From a virus, in IMG/VR virus record IMGVR_UViG_3300009126_000656, positions 1-38,925 of that record: a stretch of DNA of 38,925 nt; one strand, 5' to 3'. Of this stretch, positions 14,826 to 21,706 are shown one piece after another. A program made the position numbers and the translations under genes. Position 1 is the stretch's first letter. Each line of letters opens with the position of its first letter. The notes under the pieces were generated by a model, which worked only from the letters and a program-made list of their open reading frames with translations, searched no databases and was not told the DNA's origin.

Positions 14826-15779
14826 ATGAAAACAGAATACTTTGAGGGAATCGTCGGGCAAGACCGAGCAAAAAAGAAACTAAAGTTCTTATGTGATGGA
14901 CAGAAAGAGTCGGGTATATGCCCTACCATGATGTTCGTCGCACCGAAGGGGTGTGGTAAAACCACGCTCGCTAAAGCAGTCGGTACAAAGCTGATTAACC
15001 GTATCGAGAATGTCGGGAAGGCAAAGACGTTCCTTGAGATTAATTGTTCTACTCTCAAGAGTCTGAAGCAATTCTTCAATCAGATTGTCATTCCGCATAT
15101 TCATGGTAAAGAATGTACTGTTCTTTTCGATGAGGCATCTGAACTGCCCAAGGATTTGACGATGGCACTACTTACCATCCTTAACCCTAACCCAGATAAT
15201 CGTACCACGTTTTCGTATGAAGATTATACTGTTGATTTTGACTTCCGTATGCAATCGTTTATGTTTGCCACTACTGAAGCTCAACAGATTTTCCATGCGC
15301 TCATGGATCGTTGTGAGCGGGTTGATCTGGAGGAGTATTCCTACGGTGAGTTGGCAGAGATTGTGTCTCGCAACTTGCAGGGTGCGAAGTGGGAGAAGGG
15401 TGTGCTAGAGGAAATCTCTACGGTACTGCGAGGCAATGCCCGTGCGGCCCAAAAGATTGCCAACCATATCAAAGTATATCTCACAAGAGAGAAGCGCAAG
15501 AATTTCACCAAGAAGGATTGGAAAGTGCTTGTGGATGCTCTTGGCATACTCCCTCTCGGACTGTCTCCCATTGAGGTGCAAGTGCTTACTATTCTCCGCG
15601 CTCAAAAAGAATGTAGCTTGACTAAAATCTCTGCAAAGACGGGGCTTACCAAGTCGTGCATCCAGCGTGACTTTGAGTTGTACCTTCAGAAGCATGACCT
15701 TATGGAAATCTCCACCACTGGTCGCGCACTCACCAAAAAGGGCCAAGATTACCTCAAGGCACTCGATGAAAACGCTTGA
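14826..15779 (+). CDS. RuvB-like AAA+ ATPase (branch-migration helicase)
   Basis: A 317-residue AAA+ protein with Walker A APKGCGKTT (39-47), Walker B VLFDEASEL (99-107), a sensor-1-like ATTEAQ, an arginine-finger region MDRCERVDLEEYSYGEL, and RuvB-like GNARAAQKIANH. The C-terminus is a winged helix (about 245-312; SPIEVQVLTIL ... TTGRALTKKGQDYL) as in RuvB. Holliday-junction branch migration is the likely job; a clamp-loader-like role is the alternative. The A-rich leader AAACAACCT before the ATG lacks a Shine-Dalgarno sequence. Confidence 0.82.
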   Translation: MKTEYFEGIVGQDRAKKKLKFLCDGQKESGICPTMMFVAPKGCGKTTLAKAVGTKLINRIENVGKAKTFLEINCSTLKSLKQFFNQIVIPHIHGKECTVLFDEASELPKDLTMALLTILNPNPDNRTTFSYEDYTVDFDFRMQSFMFATTEAQQIFHALMDRCERVDLEEYSYGELAEIVSRNLQGAKWEKGVLEEISTVLRGNARAAQKIANHIKVYLTREKRKNFTKKDWKVLVDALGILPLGLSPIEVQVLTILRAQKECSLTKISAKTGLTKSCIQRDFELYLQKHDLMEISTTGRALTKKGQDYLKALDENA

Positions 15780-16047
15780 TCGAATAGCGAAACTTGAGTA
15801 TGATAAACTAGAAATAGAGTGTCTTACCAAGGTCGGGGAAGAAGAATGGCACGGGGAAACCAAGTGTGGACTCTACATCGCCGTATCAAATAAAGGTAAA
15901 ATAATAACAATATCATCTTCTGAAACACTATATGAATTAGGACAAGAATATTCAATAGTAGCTCGATCAAAAGAAGAAATAAATATATATCAAATAATTG
16001 ATTTTTTTAATTGGCAAATAGATAAAGATCAAATAATAAATTTTTGA
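15766..16047 (+). CDS. Hypothetical protein, 93 aa
   Basis: The start chosen is ATG15766, overlapping the helicase gene by 14 nt; an upstream ATG (15667) lies entirely within it. The product starts with a charged helix and continues with beta-like segments (CGLYIAVSNKGKIITISSS). No family recognised; likely coupled to the helicase. Confidence 0.5.
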   Translation: MKTLDRIAKLEYDKLEIECLTKVGEEEWHGETKCGLYIAVSNKGKIITISSSETLYELGQEYSIVARSKEEINIYQIIDFFNWQIDKDQIINF

Positions 16048-16091
16048 TTTTGAATATGAAATAAATAAGAAATAAATAAACGACAAATAAT

Positions 16092-16214
16092 ATGTTGACA
16101 AATAAACAAATAACTGCTCGCCGCCAGCGCCGTAAGGATAGGAGGATGCTGTCTATGTTCTTATTGAGATTCCGTCGCAGTAAAAAAGGATTGCCAGAAG
16201 AGGCTGAAAACTGA
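16092..16214 (+). CDS. Small Arg-rich peptide, 40 aa
   Basis: A 40-residue, strongly basic product (RRQRRKDRR, then RFRRSKKG) that might bind RNA or the ribosome. It is short, and its only support is position and composition. Confidence 0.4.
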   Translation: MLTNKQITARRQRRKDRRMLSMFLLRFRRSKKGLPEEAEN

Positions 16215-16217
16215 GGG

Positions 16218-16250
16218 TTGGCACGAAATCTGCAGCCGCCGCCGTGCCAA
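16218..16250. repeat. GC-rich palindromic element, copy 1
   Basis: TTGGCACG at the left and CGTGCCAA at the right enclose CTGCAGCCG. It is followed by CTGTTTTTACGGGGTG. One of seven copies in 16.2-24.8 kb, always between transcription units. Confidence 0.8.
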
Positions 16251-16289
16251 GTCTGTTTTTACGGGGTGAAATGATTTTCTTTATTGGTA

Positions 16290-16322
16290 GGACTGTATTT
16301 GTCCCACCCCATGTGTTATAGT
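16290..16322 (+). promoter_or_regulatory. Class 3 promoter (GGAC-N7-GTCC box)
   Basis: GGAC 16290-16293, GTCC 16301-16304 followed by CACCCC, and a -10 TATAGT at 16317-16322, exactly 27 bp from the start of GGAC. There is no -35 hexamer. The ATG at 16329 is 6 nt after the -10. Confidence 0.7.
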
Positions 16323-16328
16323 ATGTCT

Positions 16329-16562
16329 ATGATAATTAAGATTGAAGCGATCAAGCCACTAGCAAGCCAGAGGACAAAGAACCGCATTCGGGAGAATGGG
16401 CCGTGGTTCAACCTAGAGCGCAAGCATACAGACGAAGAGCTAGGCACGGGCCAGAAGGCTATCGGGTTTGGTTTGCAGAGTTGGCTATTGCGTGGCAACG
16501 ATTGGCTAGGCTGGTTGCCCATTAGTGAATTTAGAGTCGTTGACATGAAAGAAAATGATTGA
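16329..16562 (+). CDS. Hypothetical protein, 77 aa
   Basis: Read from a class 3 promoter; predicted leaderless start at ATG16329 (an in-frame ATG at 16323 is too close to the -10). The product holds GPWFNLERKHTDEELG and a Trp-rich GLQSWLLRGNDWLGWLP. No family. Its TGA stop overlaps the -35 box of the next promoter. Confidence 0.6.
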   Translation: MIIKIEAIKPLASQRTKNRIRENGPWFNLERKHTDEELGTGQKAIGFGLQSWLLRGNDWLGWLPISEFRVVDMKEND

Positions 16563-16587
16563 CATGACCGTAAGACTTTGATAAACT
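16559..16587 (+). promoter_or_regulatory. Class 1 promoter for the DUF932 gene
   Basis: -35 TTGACA 16559-16564, 17-bp spacer with CCGTAAG at positions 4-10, -10 TAAACT 16582-16587. It leaves a leader of about 42 nt, A-rich and ending AAACCTACT before the ATG. Confidence 0.7.
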
Positions 16588-16635
16588 TAAAGAACATTAG
16601 AGATTAACAACTAACCAAGAAAGAAAAAACCTACT

Positions 16636-17523
16636 ATGGCTATTGCAGCATCCCAAAAAATCGACACCGGCTACGACTTCACCGCACGCCAAGTGTCAGT
16701 ACCTCACCCCGTTACTGGTAAGAAGTCGGGCTTTTATATGAACATCCGAGAGGACAACAACGAGGTTGTTGGCTGGACTTCAGAGCGTTACGGATTAGTC
16801 CAACACCGTGACGTGATCGGCTTCGCGGATAACGCTTTCGCGAAACGTAACATCGCCACCGAGCGCAGGGTGATTGTTACTGATGGCGGCGCAAAGATGC
16901 GCGCTCAGTACGATTTGATCGGCGACCAGTTCGAGGCCAAGATTCCAGAGGTCGGCGATGTCGTTGGGTATCGCTTAACCGCGCAGAACTCCCTTGACCG
17001 CTCTTTGCGTATTGCTTATGAGTTGGGTATCCTTCGCCGTGTTTGCACCAATGGCATGAACACCTTGGAGGCTGATGTTTCCATGACCAAGAAGCATGGT
17101 AAGAACGTAGACCTCAGCGAGATTCTTTCTCCGCTCTCTCTCGACGCTGCGCTTGCCAAGTTCAAGAACAGCTTGGGCGTGTATGGTGAACTTGCCAAGA
17201 CTGAGGTATCTCAGGAGCAGGGCTTGACCATCCTTCAGAACCTCGCCAACGTCAAAGTGTTTTCCGAAAAGGTTCGCGAGTCCATCGCGCAGATTTGGAA
17301 TAACCCTTCCCATGAGGAGGACAAGGCTCGCAACCTTTACAACCTCAACAACGCCGTGACTCAACACCTCACGCATGACGTTGCGGGTGAGCGTTTCGAG
17401 TATGCCAACCGCGTGACCAGCAACGTGCTGAAGCGTTTCGGTGCTGCGGCTCGGAGTGGTTCGCGTCTGGAAAAACTCTGGACTCCTGCCAAGACTCAAG
17501 CTGTTACAATAAGCAACAATTAA
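16636..17523 (+). CDS. DUF932 family phage/plasmid protein
   Basis: A 295-residue member of the DUF932 family common on phages and plasmids. Typical features are the early WTSERYGLVQHRDV block (about 48-61), the central AQNSLDRSLRI stretch and RRVCTNGMN (about 134-142), then a helical C-terminal half. Function is not established. Codons look more GC-rich than in neighbouring small genes, suggesting good expression or separate ancestry. A G-run/C-run terminator follows directly. Confidence 0.85.
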   Translation: MAIAASQKIDTGYDFTARQVSVPHPVTGKKSGFYMNIREDNNEVVGWTSERYGLVQHRDVIGFADNAFAKRNIATERRVIVTDGGAKMRAQYDLIGDQFEAKIPEVGDVVGYRLTAQNSLDRSLRIAYELGILRRVCTNGMNTLEADVSMTKKHGKNVDLSEILSPLSLDAALAKFKNSLGVYGELAKTEVSQEQGLTILQNLANVKVFSEKVRESIAQIWNNPSHEEDKARNLYNLNNAVTQHLTHDVAGERFEYANRVTSNVLKRFGAAARSGSRLEKLWTPAKTQAVTISNN

Positions 17524-17531
17524 CATAACAC

Positions 17532-17572
17532 GGGGGGGCGGGGTTTTTGTTCTTTTCCCCTGCTCCCCCTCC
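17532..17572 (+). terminator. G-run/C-run terminator
   Basis: GGGGGGGCGGGG (17532-17543) pairs with CCCC...CCCCC (17557-17569) with a T-rich loop; CCTTTAAAGG follows. Confidence 0.7.
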
Positions 17573-17605
17573 TTTAAAGGATTTCATTTAAGCCTTGTTT
17601 TTTAG

Positions 17606-17641
17606 GCTTGACATCGCGGCGGCAGCCGCCAGCGTGCCAAG
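17606..17641. repeat. GC-rich palindromic element, copy 2
   Basis: Left arm changed to CTTGACATCGC, centre GGCGGCAGCCGCC, right arm AGCGTGCCAAG. Preceded by the shared flank ATTTCATTTAAGCCTTG and followed by TCAAGG plus an A-run. Confidence 0.75.
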
Positions 17642-17678
17642 TCAAGGAAAAAAAGTTATTCACACTATTAACAATCGC

Positions 17679-17707
17679 TTGACAAGGGGGCGTTTATGTG
17701 TTAGATT
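17679..17707 (+). promoter_or_regulatory. Class 2 promoter
   Basis: -35 TTGACA 17679-17684, 17-bp spacer ending TTTATGTGT, -10 TAGATT 17702-17707. The ATG at 17714 is 6 nt after the -10. Confidence 0.8.
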
Positions 17708-17713
17708 ATAACA

Positions 17714-17863
17714 ATGAACCGACGAAGAAACAAAAAAGCCCACCCACGCGCTAGGGTTAACCCAGAAGGGTTAATGCACAGCGCAACGCGTGAACATCGC
17801 GTGAAGAAGGGCAAAGGGTCTTTTCGCCGCAGAAAAAAACACAACAAAAGGCTTGACTACTAG
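17714..17863 (+). CDS. ArfA-like ribosome-rescue peptide candidate
   Basis: A 49-residue, very basic peptide. Residues 31-44 (KKGKGSFRRRKKHN) match the signature KKGKGS(Y/F)xRKxKH of ArfA, the backup factor that recruits RF2 to ribosomes stalled on stop-less mRNA. The preceding LMHSATREHRV also parallels the ArfA LLH...RQRV segment. Short phage peptides with a KKGKGS motif occur widely, so the role is inferred. It has its own class 2 promoter and probable leaderless start; the gene holds a perfect palindrome GGGTTAACCC (17754-17763). The -35 of the next gene overlaps its end. Confidence 0.55.
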   Translation: MNRRRNKKAHPRARVNPEGLMHSATREHRVKKGKGSFRRRKKHNKRLDY

Positions 17864-17880
17864 CCCCAATTTGATATACT
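17853..17880 (+). promoter_or_regulatory. Sigma-70-type promoter inside the end of the ArfA-like gene
   Basis: -35 TTGACT 17853-17858, 16-bp spacer without the CCGTAAA block, -10 TATACT 17875-17880. The next ATG is 7 nt after the -10. Confidence 0.65.
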
Positions 17881-17887
17881 CACTCTT

Positions 17888-18370
17888 ATGTTGAAACTAG
17901 CAATCGAAAACTGTGGAACCCAACTCGCCCTCTACTTAACAGGCGACAACAAACAAGAAATTGAAGAACGCTTTTATTCTTTATGGAATCACGGCGCGAC
18001 AAGCGGCGAGCTTCATTGGATATTTGATGAAAACAACTTGAATCCAGATGGCGAAATGCGAGCGTATATCTGGACAAAGCCCGAACGATTGGAAAAGGCT
18101 ATTGTCAACGCAATGCTTTTCAAGCTACTGAATGAGGGGGAAGAAAGTAATTGTTTTAAGGGGTGCAAAGGTGGCGCGATGCCCTACGCCAAAGCACAGG
18201 CGCAAGAGTTTATAAAGTCGATTGAAGGCGTGAAAAACTGGTGGAGGTATCAAGCCGAAGCGGAAGTTTTTGAGCTTGGGGAGATTTGCGCGGAAAACCT
18301 AGACGGGCCAAACAAGCAAACGGATTGGAACACATCGCACACGTTATTTATCAACACTTGGAAAGATTAG
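17888..18370 (+). CDS. Hypothetical protein, 160 aa
   Basis: No family recognised. The product is mixed helix/strand, with a Cys pair (CFKGC, about 93-97) and a WWRYQAEAEVFELGE block. It has its own promoter and a predicted leaderless start. Confidence 0.6.
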   Translation: MLKLAIENCGTQLALYLTGDNKQEIEERFYSLWNHGATSGELHWIFDENNLNPDGEMRAYIWTKPERLEKAIVNAMLFKLLNEGEESNCFKGCKGGAMPYAKAQAQEFIKSIEGVKNWWRYQAEAEVFELGEICAENLDGPNKQTDWNTSHTLFINTWKD

Positions 18371-18372
18371 CA

Positions 18373-18401
18373 TTGACAAACCCGTAAACATTAGCTATTA
18401 T
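18373..18401 (+). promoter_or_regulatory. Class 1 promoter for the GP88-like gene
   Basis: -35 TTGACA 18373-18378, 17-bp spacer with CCGTAAA at positions 4-10, -10 TATTAT 18396-18401. The leader ends AACAACCT before the ATG. Confidence 0.8.
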
Positions 18402-18414
18402 ATAAAAACAACCT

Positions 18415-19140
18415 ATGGAAAACCTACTCAAGTTTGGCGACCCGAACGCCAAGTTAAAAAAGCTTATTCGGAAAATGGGCCTCACGCTCAAAACCTTCAC
18501 ACTCCCTGCGGGATGGTCTTGCCCTGCGGCAAAAGACTGTTTATCAAAAGCGGATAGGGTAACGGGCAAAGTCTCGGACGGGCCTGACACGGAGTTTAGA
18601 TGTTTTATGGCTAGTGCGGAAGCGCGTTCGCCATCTTTACGCAATCTCGTTTGGCATAATTTTGAATTGGTCAAGCAGACGTTAGGCCGTGGCGTTGATG
18701 CCTTGGCGGATCTCATTTGCGAATCACTTCCAAAGAAGTTTGACATAATGCGCGTCCACGTTGGCGGCGATTACTTCAGCAAAAAGTATTTGCAAGCGTG
18801 GATTGAAGTTGCCAAGCGCAACCCCGACAAGGTGTTTTACTCTTACTCCAAGAGTTTGCATTTCTTCAAAGAGTTTGCCCTTCCAGAAAATTTAGTTTTA
18901 ACTGCTTCCCGTGGTGGTAAGCACGACGAGCTAATTGATTTGCACGGATGGAAAGAAGCTCTCGTTGTTTATAGCGAGCAAGAGGCAATCGACAAAGGTT
19001 TAGAGATAGACCACGACGACACGCACGCTGCGTTTGGCAAGGAGAATTTCGCTTTGCTAATTCACGGCACACAACCAAAGGGCAGCTTTGCAAGTCAAGC
19101 ATTGTCAGCAATCAAAAAAGCAGCGAAGGGGGTAGTATGA
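18415..19140 (+). CDS. GP88-family phage protein
   Basis: A 241-residue protein of the GP88 family first noted in mycobacteriophages and now seen in many phages. Blocks: LPAGWSCPAAKDCLSKAD (about 30-47), FRCFMASAEARSPS (about 61-74), the RVHVGGDYFSKKY strand, FYSYSKSLHFF, LTASRGGKHDELI, IDHDDTHAAFG and LLIHGTQPKGS. The clustered Cys residues and HVGGD suggest a metal or radical-type enzyme, but the activity is unknown. A 23-codon membrane peptide overlaps its stop. Confidence 0.85.
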   Translation: MENLLKFGDPNAKLKKLIRKMGLTLKTFTLPAGWSCPAAKDCLSKADRVTGKVSDGPDTEFRCFMASAEARSPSLRNLVWHNFELVKQTLGRGVDALADLICESLPKKFDIMRVHVGGDYFSKKYLQAWIEVAKRNPDKVFYSYSKSLHFFKEFALPENLVLTASRGGKHDELIDLHGWKEALVVYSEQEAIDKGLEIDHDDTHAAFGKENFALLIHGTQPKGSFASQALSAIKKAAKGVV

Positions 19141-19208
19141 GCGAAGCCCTCGTTGCTGTTATAATATTCACCGCATTAATTATTTATTGGGCCACGCAAG
19201 ACGAATAA
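19137..19208 (+). CDS. Membrane micropeptide, 23 aa
   Basis: ATG overlaps the GP88 stop codon (ATGA). The 23-residue product is almost entirely one hydrophobic span ending in a polar tail. Coupled translation is plausible; function unknown. Confidence 0.35.
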   Translation: MSEALVAVIIFTALIIYWATQDE

Positions 19209-19571
19209 AGAAAATGAAATTCTAAAATAGTTAATACGCAATACACCCCTTTTAATAGTAACAAGCAAGGGCGCAGGCTTATGTAAAAAGAATCTCACAA
19301 TCACTCAGTATTTTAGGCTTGACAGGCGGGCGGCAGCCGCCAGCGTGCCAACACTGTTTTTGTGGGGTCAAACGAGTTTCTTAAAATCAACGAATTTCAC
19401 ATCGGAGAAATCACCCCTTTTTACGAAACTTGATTATGACTTTCAACCGTTGTCGATCAAAAAACCCCTATAATGAGCGACAAAACAGTTTGTCAATCAT
19501 TTGTGAGCGGCAAACAATTAGGCTAATTAAATGCGATTAATTAAGGTAATTAAAAAAAATGAAAAAACCGC
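19209..19571 (+). other. Intergenic region with repeat copy 3
   Basis: No gene longer than about 20 codons. It holds palindromic element copy 3, a TTGTGGGG flank like that of copy 1, and an AATTAAG/TTAATTAA-rich stretch just before the class 2 promoter. Confidence 0.5.
19318..19351. repeat. GC-rich palindromic element, copy 3
   Basis: CTTGACAGGC left arm, centre GGGCGGCAGCCGCC, right arm AGCGTGCCAA, then CTGTTTTTGTGGGG. Close to copy 2 in both arms. Confidence 0.75.
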
Positions 19572-19600
19572 TTGACAGATAGGCTTTTGTGTGTTACATT
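19572..19600 (+). promoter_or_regulatory. Class 2 promoter
   Basis: -35 TTGACA 19572-19577, 17-bp spacer ending CTTTTGTGTGT, -10 TACATT 19595-19600; the ATG at 19607 is 6 nt after the -10. Confidence 0.8.
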
Positions 19601-19606
19601 ATAACA

Positions 19607-19876
19607 ATGATGAACGAGTTAGAACAATTCAAAGAGGAGACGGCCTTCCGTCTATTCGGACGCAGCCGCAGTCTTGCCATCGCTGGCGGTCAGTGCGTAA
19701 AGTGCGGCTTCCCGCACAACCTTCGGAGCGACTTCCGTGATGCGCTCTCCTATAAGGAGTACGGCATCTCTGGCCTATGCCAAGGCTGCCAAGACGGCAT
19801 CTTCGGTGTGTCCGAGGAGGACGAAGATGGGAAGAAAGAAGTGCTTGACATAGTGCATCCAATTATGGGAGAATAG
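19607..19876 (+). CDS. Small zinc-ribbon phage protein
   Basis: An 89-residue protein with CVKC (30-33) and CQGC (58-61) pairs separated by FRDALSYKEYGISGL, a pattern common in small phage proteins likely to hold one zinc ion. Function unknown. It begins at ATG19607 or ATG19610 directly behind a class 2 promoter, so a leaderless message is predicted. Confidence 0.7.
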   Translation: MMNELEQFKEETAFRLFGRSRSLAIAGGQCVKCGFPHNLRSDFRDALSYKEYGISGLCQGCQDGIFGVSEEDEDGKKEVLDIVHPIMGE

Positions 19877-19880
19877 GCGC

Positions 19881-20402
19881 ATGACAGTTAAAGAATCAAT
19901 CAAGTTATTCAAGCGCGAAGTATATCGCAACCTTCGCTACCGTGACGAACACGTTTACTCCGTGCGTAAGGATGGCCTTGTTGAGGGTACTGCTCTGTGT
20001 GTCGTGATGGATGGCACTACCAAGTACCCTGTAAAATTTGCTGTGGGTGACAAAGGCTGTCAACGTGTGCGTGATGAAGAGCGTAAGAATGTTCACGCTG
20101 TGATTCGTGGTTGCATGGTCAATGCTGTGTGGCGTTACGACGACATGGACGCGTTTGAATTGGGCTGGGCCAATGATGCAGCCAAGGAAATGAAGCAGCG
20201 TGAGATGGATGAGCGTGATGGTTATGAGTGGATGGAAGTTACTTACAACCCTTACAAGTATCGCACCTTCGTGAGTATCGACACCAATCCATTTAGGTCA
20301 GTAGAGAATGTTATTGAACCAATCTTTACCGCTCGCAAGGTGATTGTCATGGACAAGGTGTGGGCGCAAGTTCCAACGAAAGAAACCCAAGAAAGTAATT
20401 GA
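19881..20402 (+). CDS. Hypothetical phage protein, 173 aa
   Basis: Starts with a basic helix (KLFKREVYRNLRYRDEH), then beta-like segments and the VHAVIRGCMVNAVWRY block, and a charged second half. No known domain. It follows the zinc-ribbon gene closely and its TGA stop lies in the next -35 box. Confidence 0.6.
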   Translation: MTVKESIKLFKREVYRNLRYRDEHVYSVRKDGLVEGTALCVVMDGTTKYPVKFAVGDKGCQRVRDEERKNVHAVIRGCMVNAVWRYDDMDAFELGWANDAAKEMKQREMDERDGYEWMEVTYNPYKYRTFVSIDTNPFRSVENVIEPIFTARKVIVMDKVWAQVPTKETQESN

Positions 20403-20427
20403 CACAGCCGTAAATGCTAGTTATAAT
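20399..20427 (+). promoter_or_regulatory. Class 1 promoter
   Basis: -35 TTGACA 20399-20404, 17-bp spacer with CCGTAAA at positions 4-10, perfect -10 TATAAT 20422-20427. The leader ends AACAACCA before the ATG at 20452. Confidence 0.85.
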
Positions 20428-20451
20428 TATAAAAGATTAAACAAACAACCA

Positions 20452-20637
20452 ATGAAAACCTACAAAACATATCAAGCTCGTAATGCGGTCAAGGCCGCGT
20501 TAGTCACCAACTACATCAAAGCTGGCAAGAAGGCAGGACTGTCTCACGCCAAGCTCAAGGCCGAGGCTTATCGGCTTTACAACATTAAGGCTGGTCGCCC
20601 CATCCTTACAACTCACTTCTCAAGTCAAGGTCTCTAG
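20452..20637 (+). CDS. Small basic protein, 61 aa
   Basis: The ATG at 20452 follows the class 1 promoter; an upstream in-frame ATG overlaps the previous gene and promoter and is rejected. The product is basic and helical (ARNAVKAALVTNYIKAGKKAG, with an AEAYRLYNIKAG tail). No family. Confidence 0.55.
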   Translation: MKTYKTYQARNAVKAALVTNYIKAGKKAGLSHAKLKAEAYRLYNIKAGRPILTTHFSSQGL

Positions 20638-20638
20638 G

Positions 20639-20833
20639 ATGCAAGTCTACGACTCTCCAGAGGCCATTAACAACTTCCGCCTTCGCGCTCTGCGCGGGGC
20701 GTTGAAGTTGGAGATTTTGGGAATGAAACGTCGGGGCCGTTCCGCTTACTCTCTCGCTAAAGAGGAGTTCGGCTTTAAAGGTAATAAACAAAAAGTTTTA
20801 GAGCAATTAGAAGCTAAATTAAATGAAAGCTAA
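20639..20833 (+). CDS. Conserved small phage protein, 64 aa
   Basis: A recognisable small phage protein: RLRALRGALKLEILGMKRRG, then SAYSLAKEEFGFKGNKQKVLEQLE. It is widespread in phages near replication genes but its task is unknown; the basic helix suggests DNA or RNA contact. Overlaps the next gene by 11 nt. Confidence 0.7.
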   Translation: MQVYDSPEAINNFRLRALRGALKLEILGMKRRGRSAYSLAKEEFGFKGNKQKVLEQLEAKLNES

Positions 20834-21023
20834 AATTGAAATTGAATTAGGCAACGATGCGTTCGGTGACACTCCTGCGGAGCGTTTGTTTGAAATGCAA
20901 AACGTCATGGAACGCCTCGTCGATAGGGCGGGGCAAATCATGGCAGTCGATGCGGGTGACTTTGTTACCGCTCAAGATGTAAACGGCAACACTGTTGCGA
21001 GAATGGATATTGTCGATGAGTAG
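20823..21023 (+). CDS. Conserved small phage protein, 66 aa
   Basis: Short protein starting MKAKIEIELGNDAFGDTPAE and ending with a strand GNTVARMDIV, a type seen in several phages. Function unknown. It overlaps genes on both sides. Confidence 0.6.
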   Translation: MKAKIEIELGNDAFGDTPAERLFEMQNVMERLVDRAGQIMAVDAGDFVTAQDVNGNTVARMDIVDE

Positions 21024-21237
21024 CGTTCCTGACTTTGCTATCCTACAAAATAGCAGAACCAAATACACTTCTATTTGGGTAAAAGAAAAAGGCGAGTGGA
21101 CTGACGCGCAGCCAGAAGAATATGAAATTCTTGCCATGCTCGCAAAAACCCTTCGCGTAACTGATGATCCGTCTAGCGTTGTCAAGATGATGGCAGATGA
21201 AGCTCGCAGGATAGACGACGAAACGAATTCAGAATAG
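21016..21237 (+). CDS. Hypothetical protein, 73 aa
   Basis: ATG21016 overlaps the previous stop by 8 nt. The product begins with beta-like segments (TKYTSIWVKEKGEW) and ends in a helix. No domain recognised. Confidence 0.5.
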   Translation: MSSVPDFAILQNSRTKYTSIWVKEKGEWTDAQPEEYEILAMLAKTLRVTDDPSSVVKMMADEARRIDDETNSE

Positions 21238-21252
21238 CACTGTATATCAGTG

Positions 21253-21286
21253 TTGGCACGCGGGCTGCAGCCGCCAGCATGCCAAG
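21253..21286. repeat. GC-rich palindromic element, copy 4
   Basis: TTGGCACGCGGG, centre CTGCAG, right arm CCGCCAGCATGCCAAG, then TCAAGG and an A/T-rich tail. Confidence 0.8.
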
Positions 21287-21314
21287 TCAAGGAAAACTTT
21301 TTTCAAAAAACCGC

Positions 21315-21343
21315 TTGACAAGTGGCGTTTTGTGTGCTATATT
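21315..21343 (+). promoter_or_regulatory. Class 2 promoter
   Basis: -35 TTGACA 21315-21320, 17-bp spacer ending GTTTTGTGTGC, -10 TATATT 21338-21343; the ATG at 21350 is 6 nt further. Confidence 0.85.
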
Positions 21344-21349
21344 ACTCTC

Positions 21350-21661
21350 ATGATTAAGAACGTTACAACCAAAGCCCGCAACATCATTACCGTAAACAAT
21401 GAAGACTCTCCCGAACCTTTCGCAGTCGTTCAGCATATTATCCTCCGCAATGGCTGGGAGTATTACTTGGAAGAAACTGACAATGATGGCGTGGCGTTTG
21501 GTTTTGTCATGGGCTTAGAGAATGAGTGGGGGAGCGTTTATATGCCAGAGATTGAACCTTACATTGCAAGCATTGTTAGGGGGGAAGAATTAAACCATAT
21601 CATGTCACCCTTCGGTTACATCTGGGAGGATGAGAAAGAATTGCACGACGCTTGTGAATAA
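21350..21661 (+). CDS. Conserved phage hypothetical protein, 103 aa
   Basis: Contains NGWEYYLEETDNDGVAFGFV and a GLENEWGSVYMPEIEPYI block, a pattern known from small phage proteins of unknown role. Acidic, no membrane segment. Predicted leaderless start at ATG21350 behind a class 2 promoter. Confidence 0.65.
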   Translation: MIKNVTTKARNIITVNNEDSPEPFAVVQHIILRNGWEYYLEETDNDGVAFGFVMGLENEWGSVYMPEIEPYIASIVRGEELNHIMSPFGYIWEDEKELHDACE

Positions 21662-21669
21662 CTTTCCCC

Positions 21670-21698
21670 TTGACAGGAAGCATTTTTTGAGCTATATT
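21670..21698 (+). promoter_or_regulatory. Class 2 promoter
   Basis: -35 TTGACA 21670-21675, 17-bp spacer ending TTTTTTGAGC, -10 TATATT 21693-21698; ATG 21707 is 8 nt further. Confidence 0.8.
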
Positions 21699-21706
21699 AT
21701 ATGCAG

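Noticed and set aside
16975-17526. Long minus-strand reading frame (183 codons)
   Set aside because: It lies wholly opposite the well-supported DUF932 gene, and its product shows no motif; it is a shadow of GC-rich codon use.
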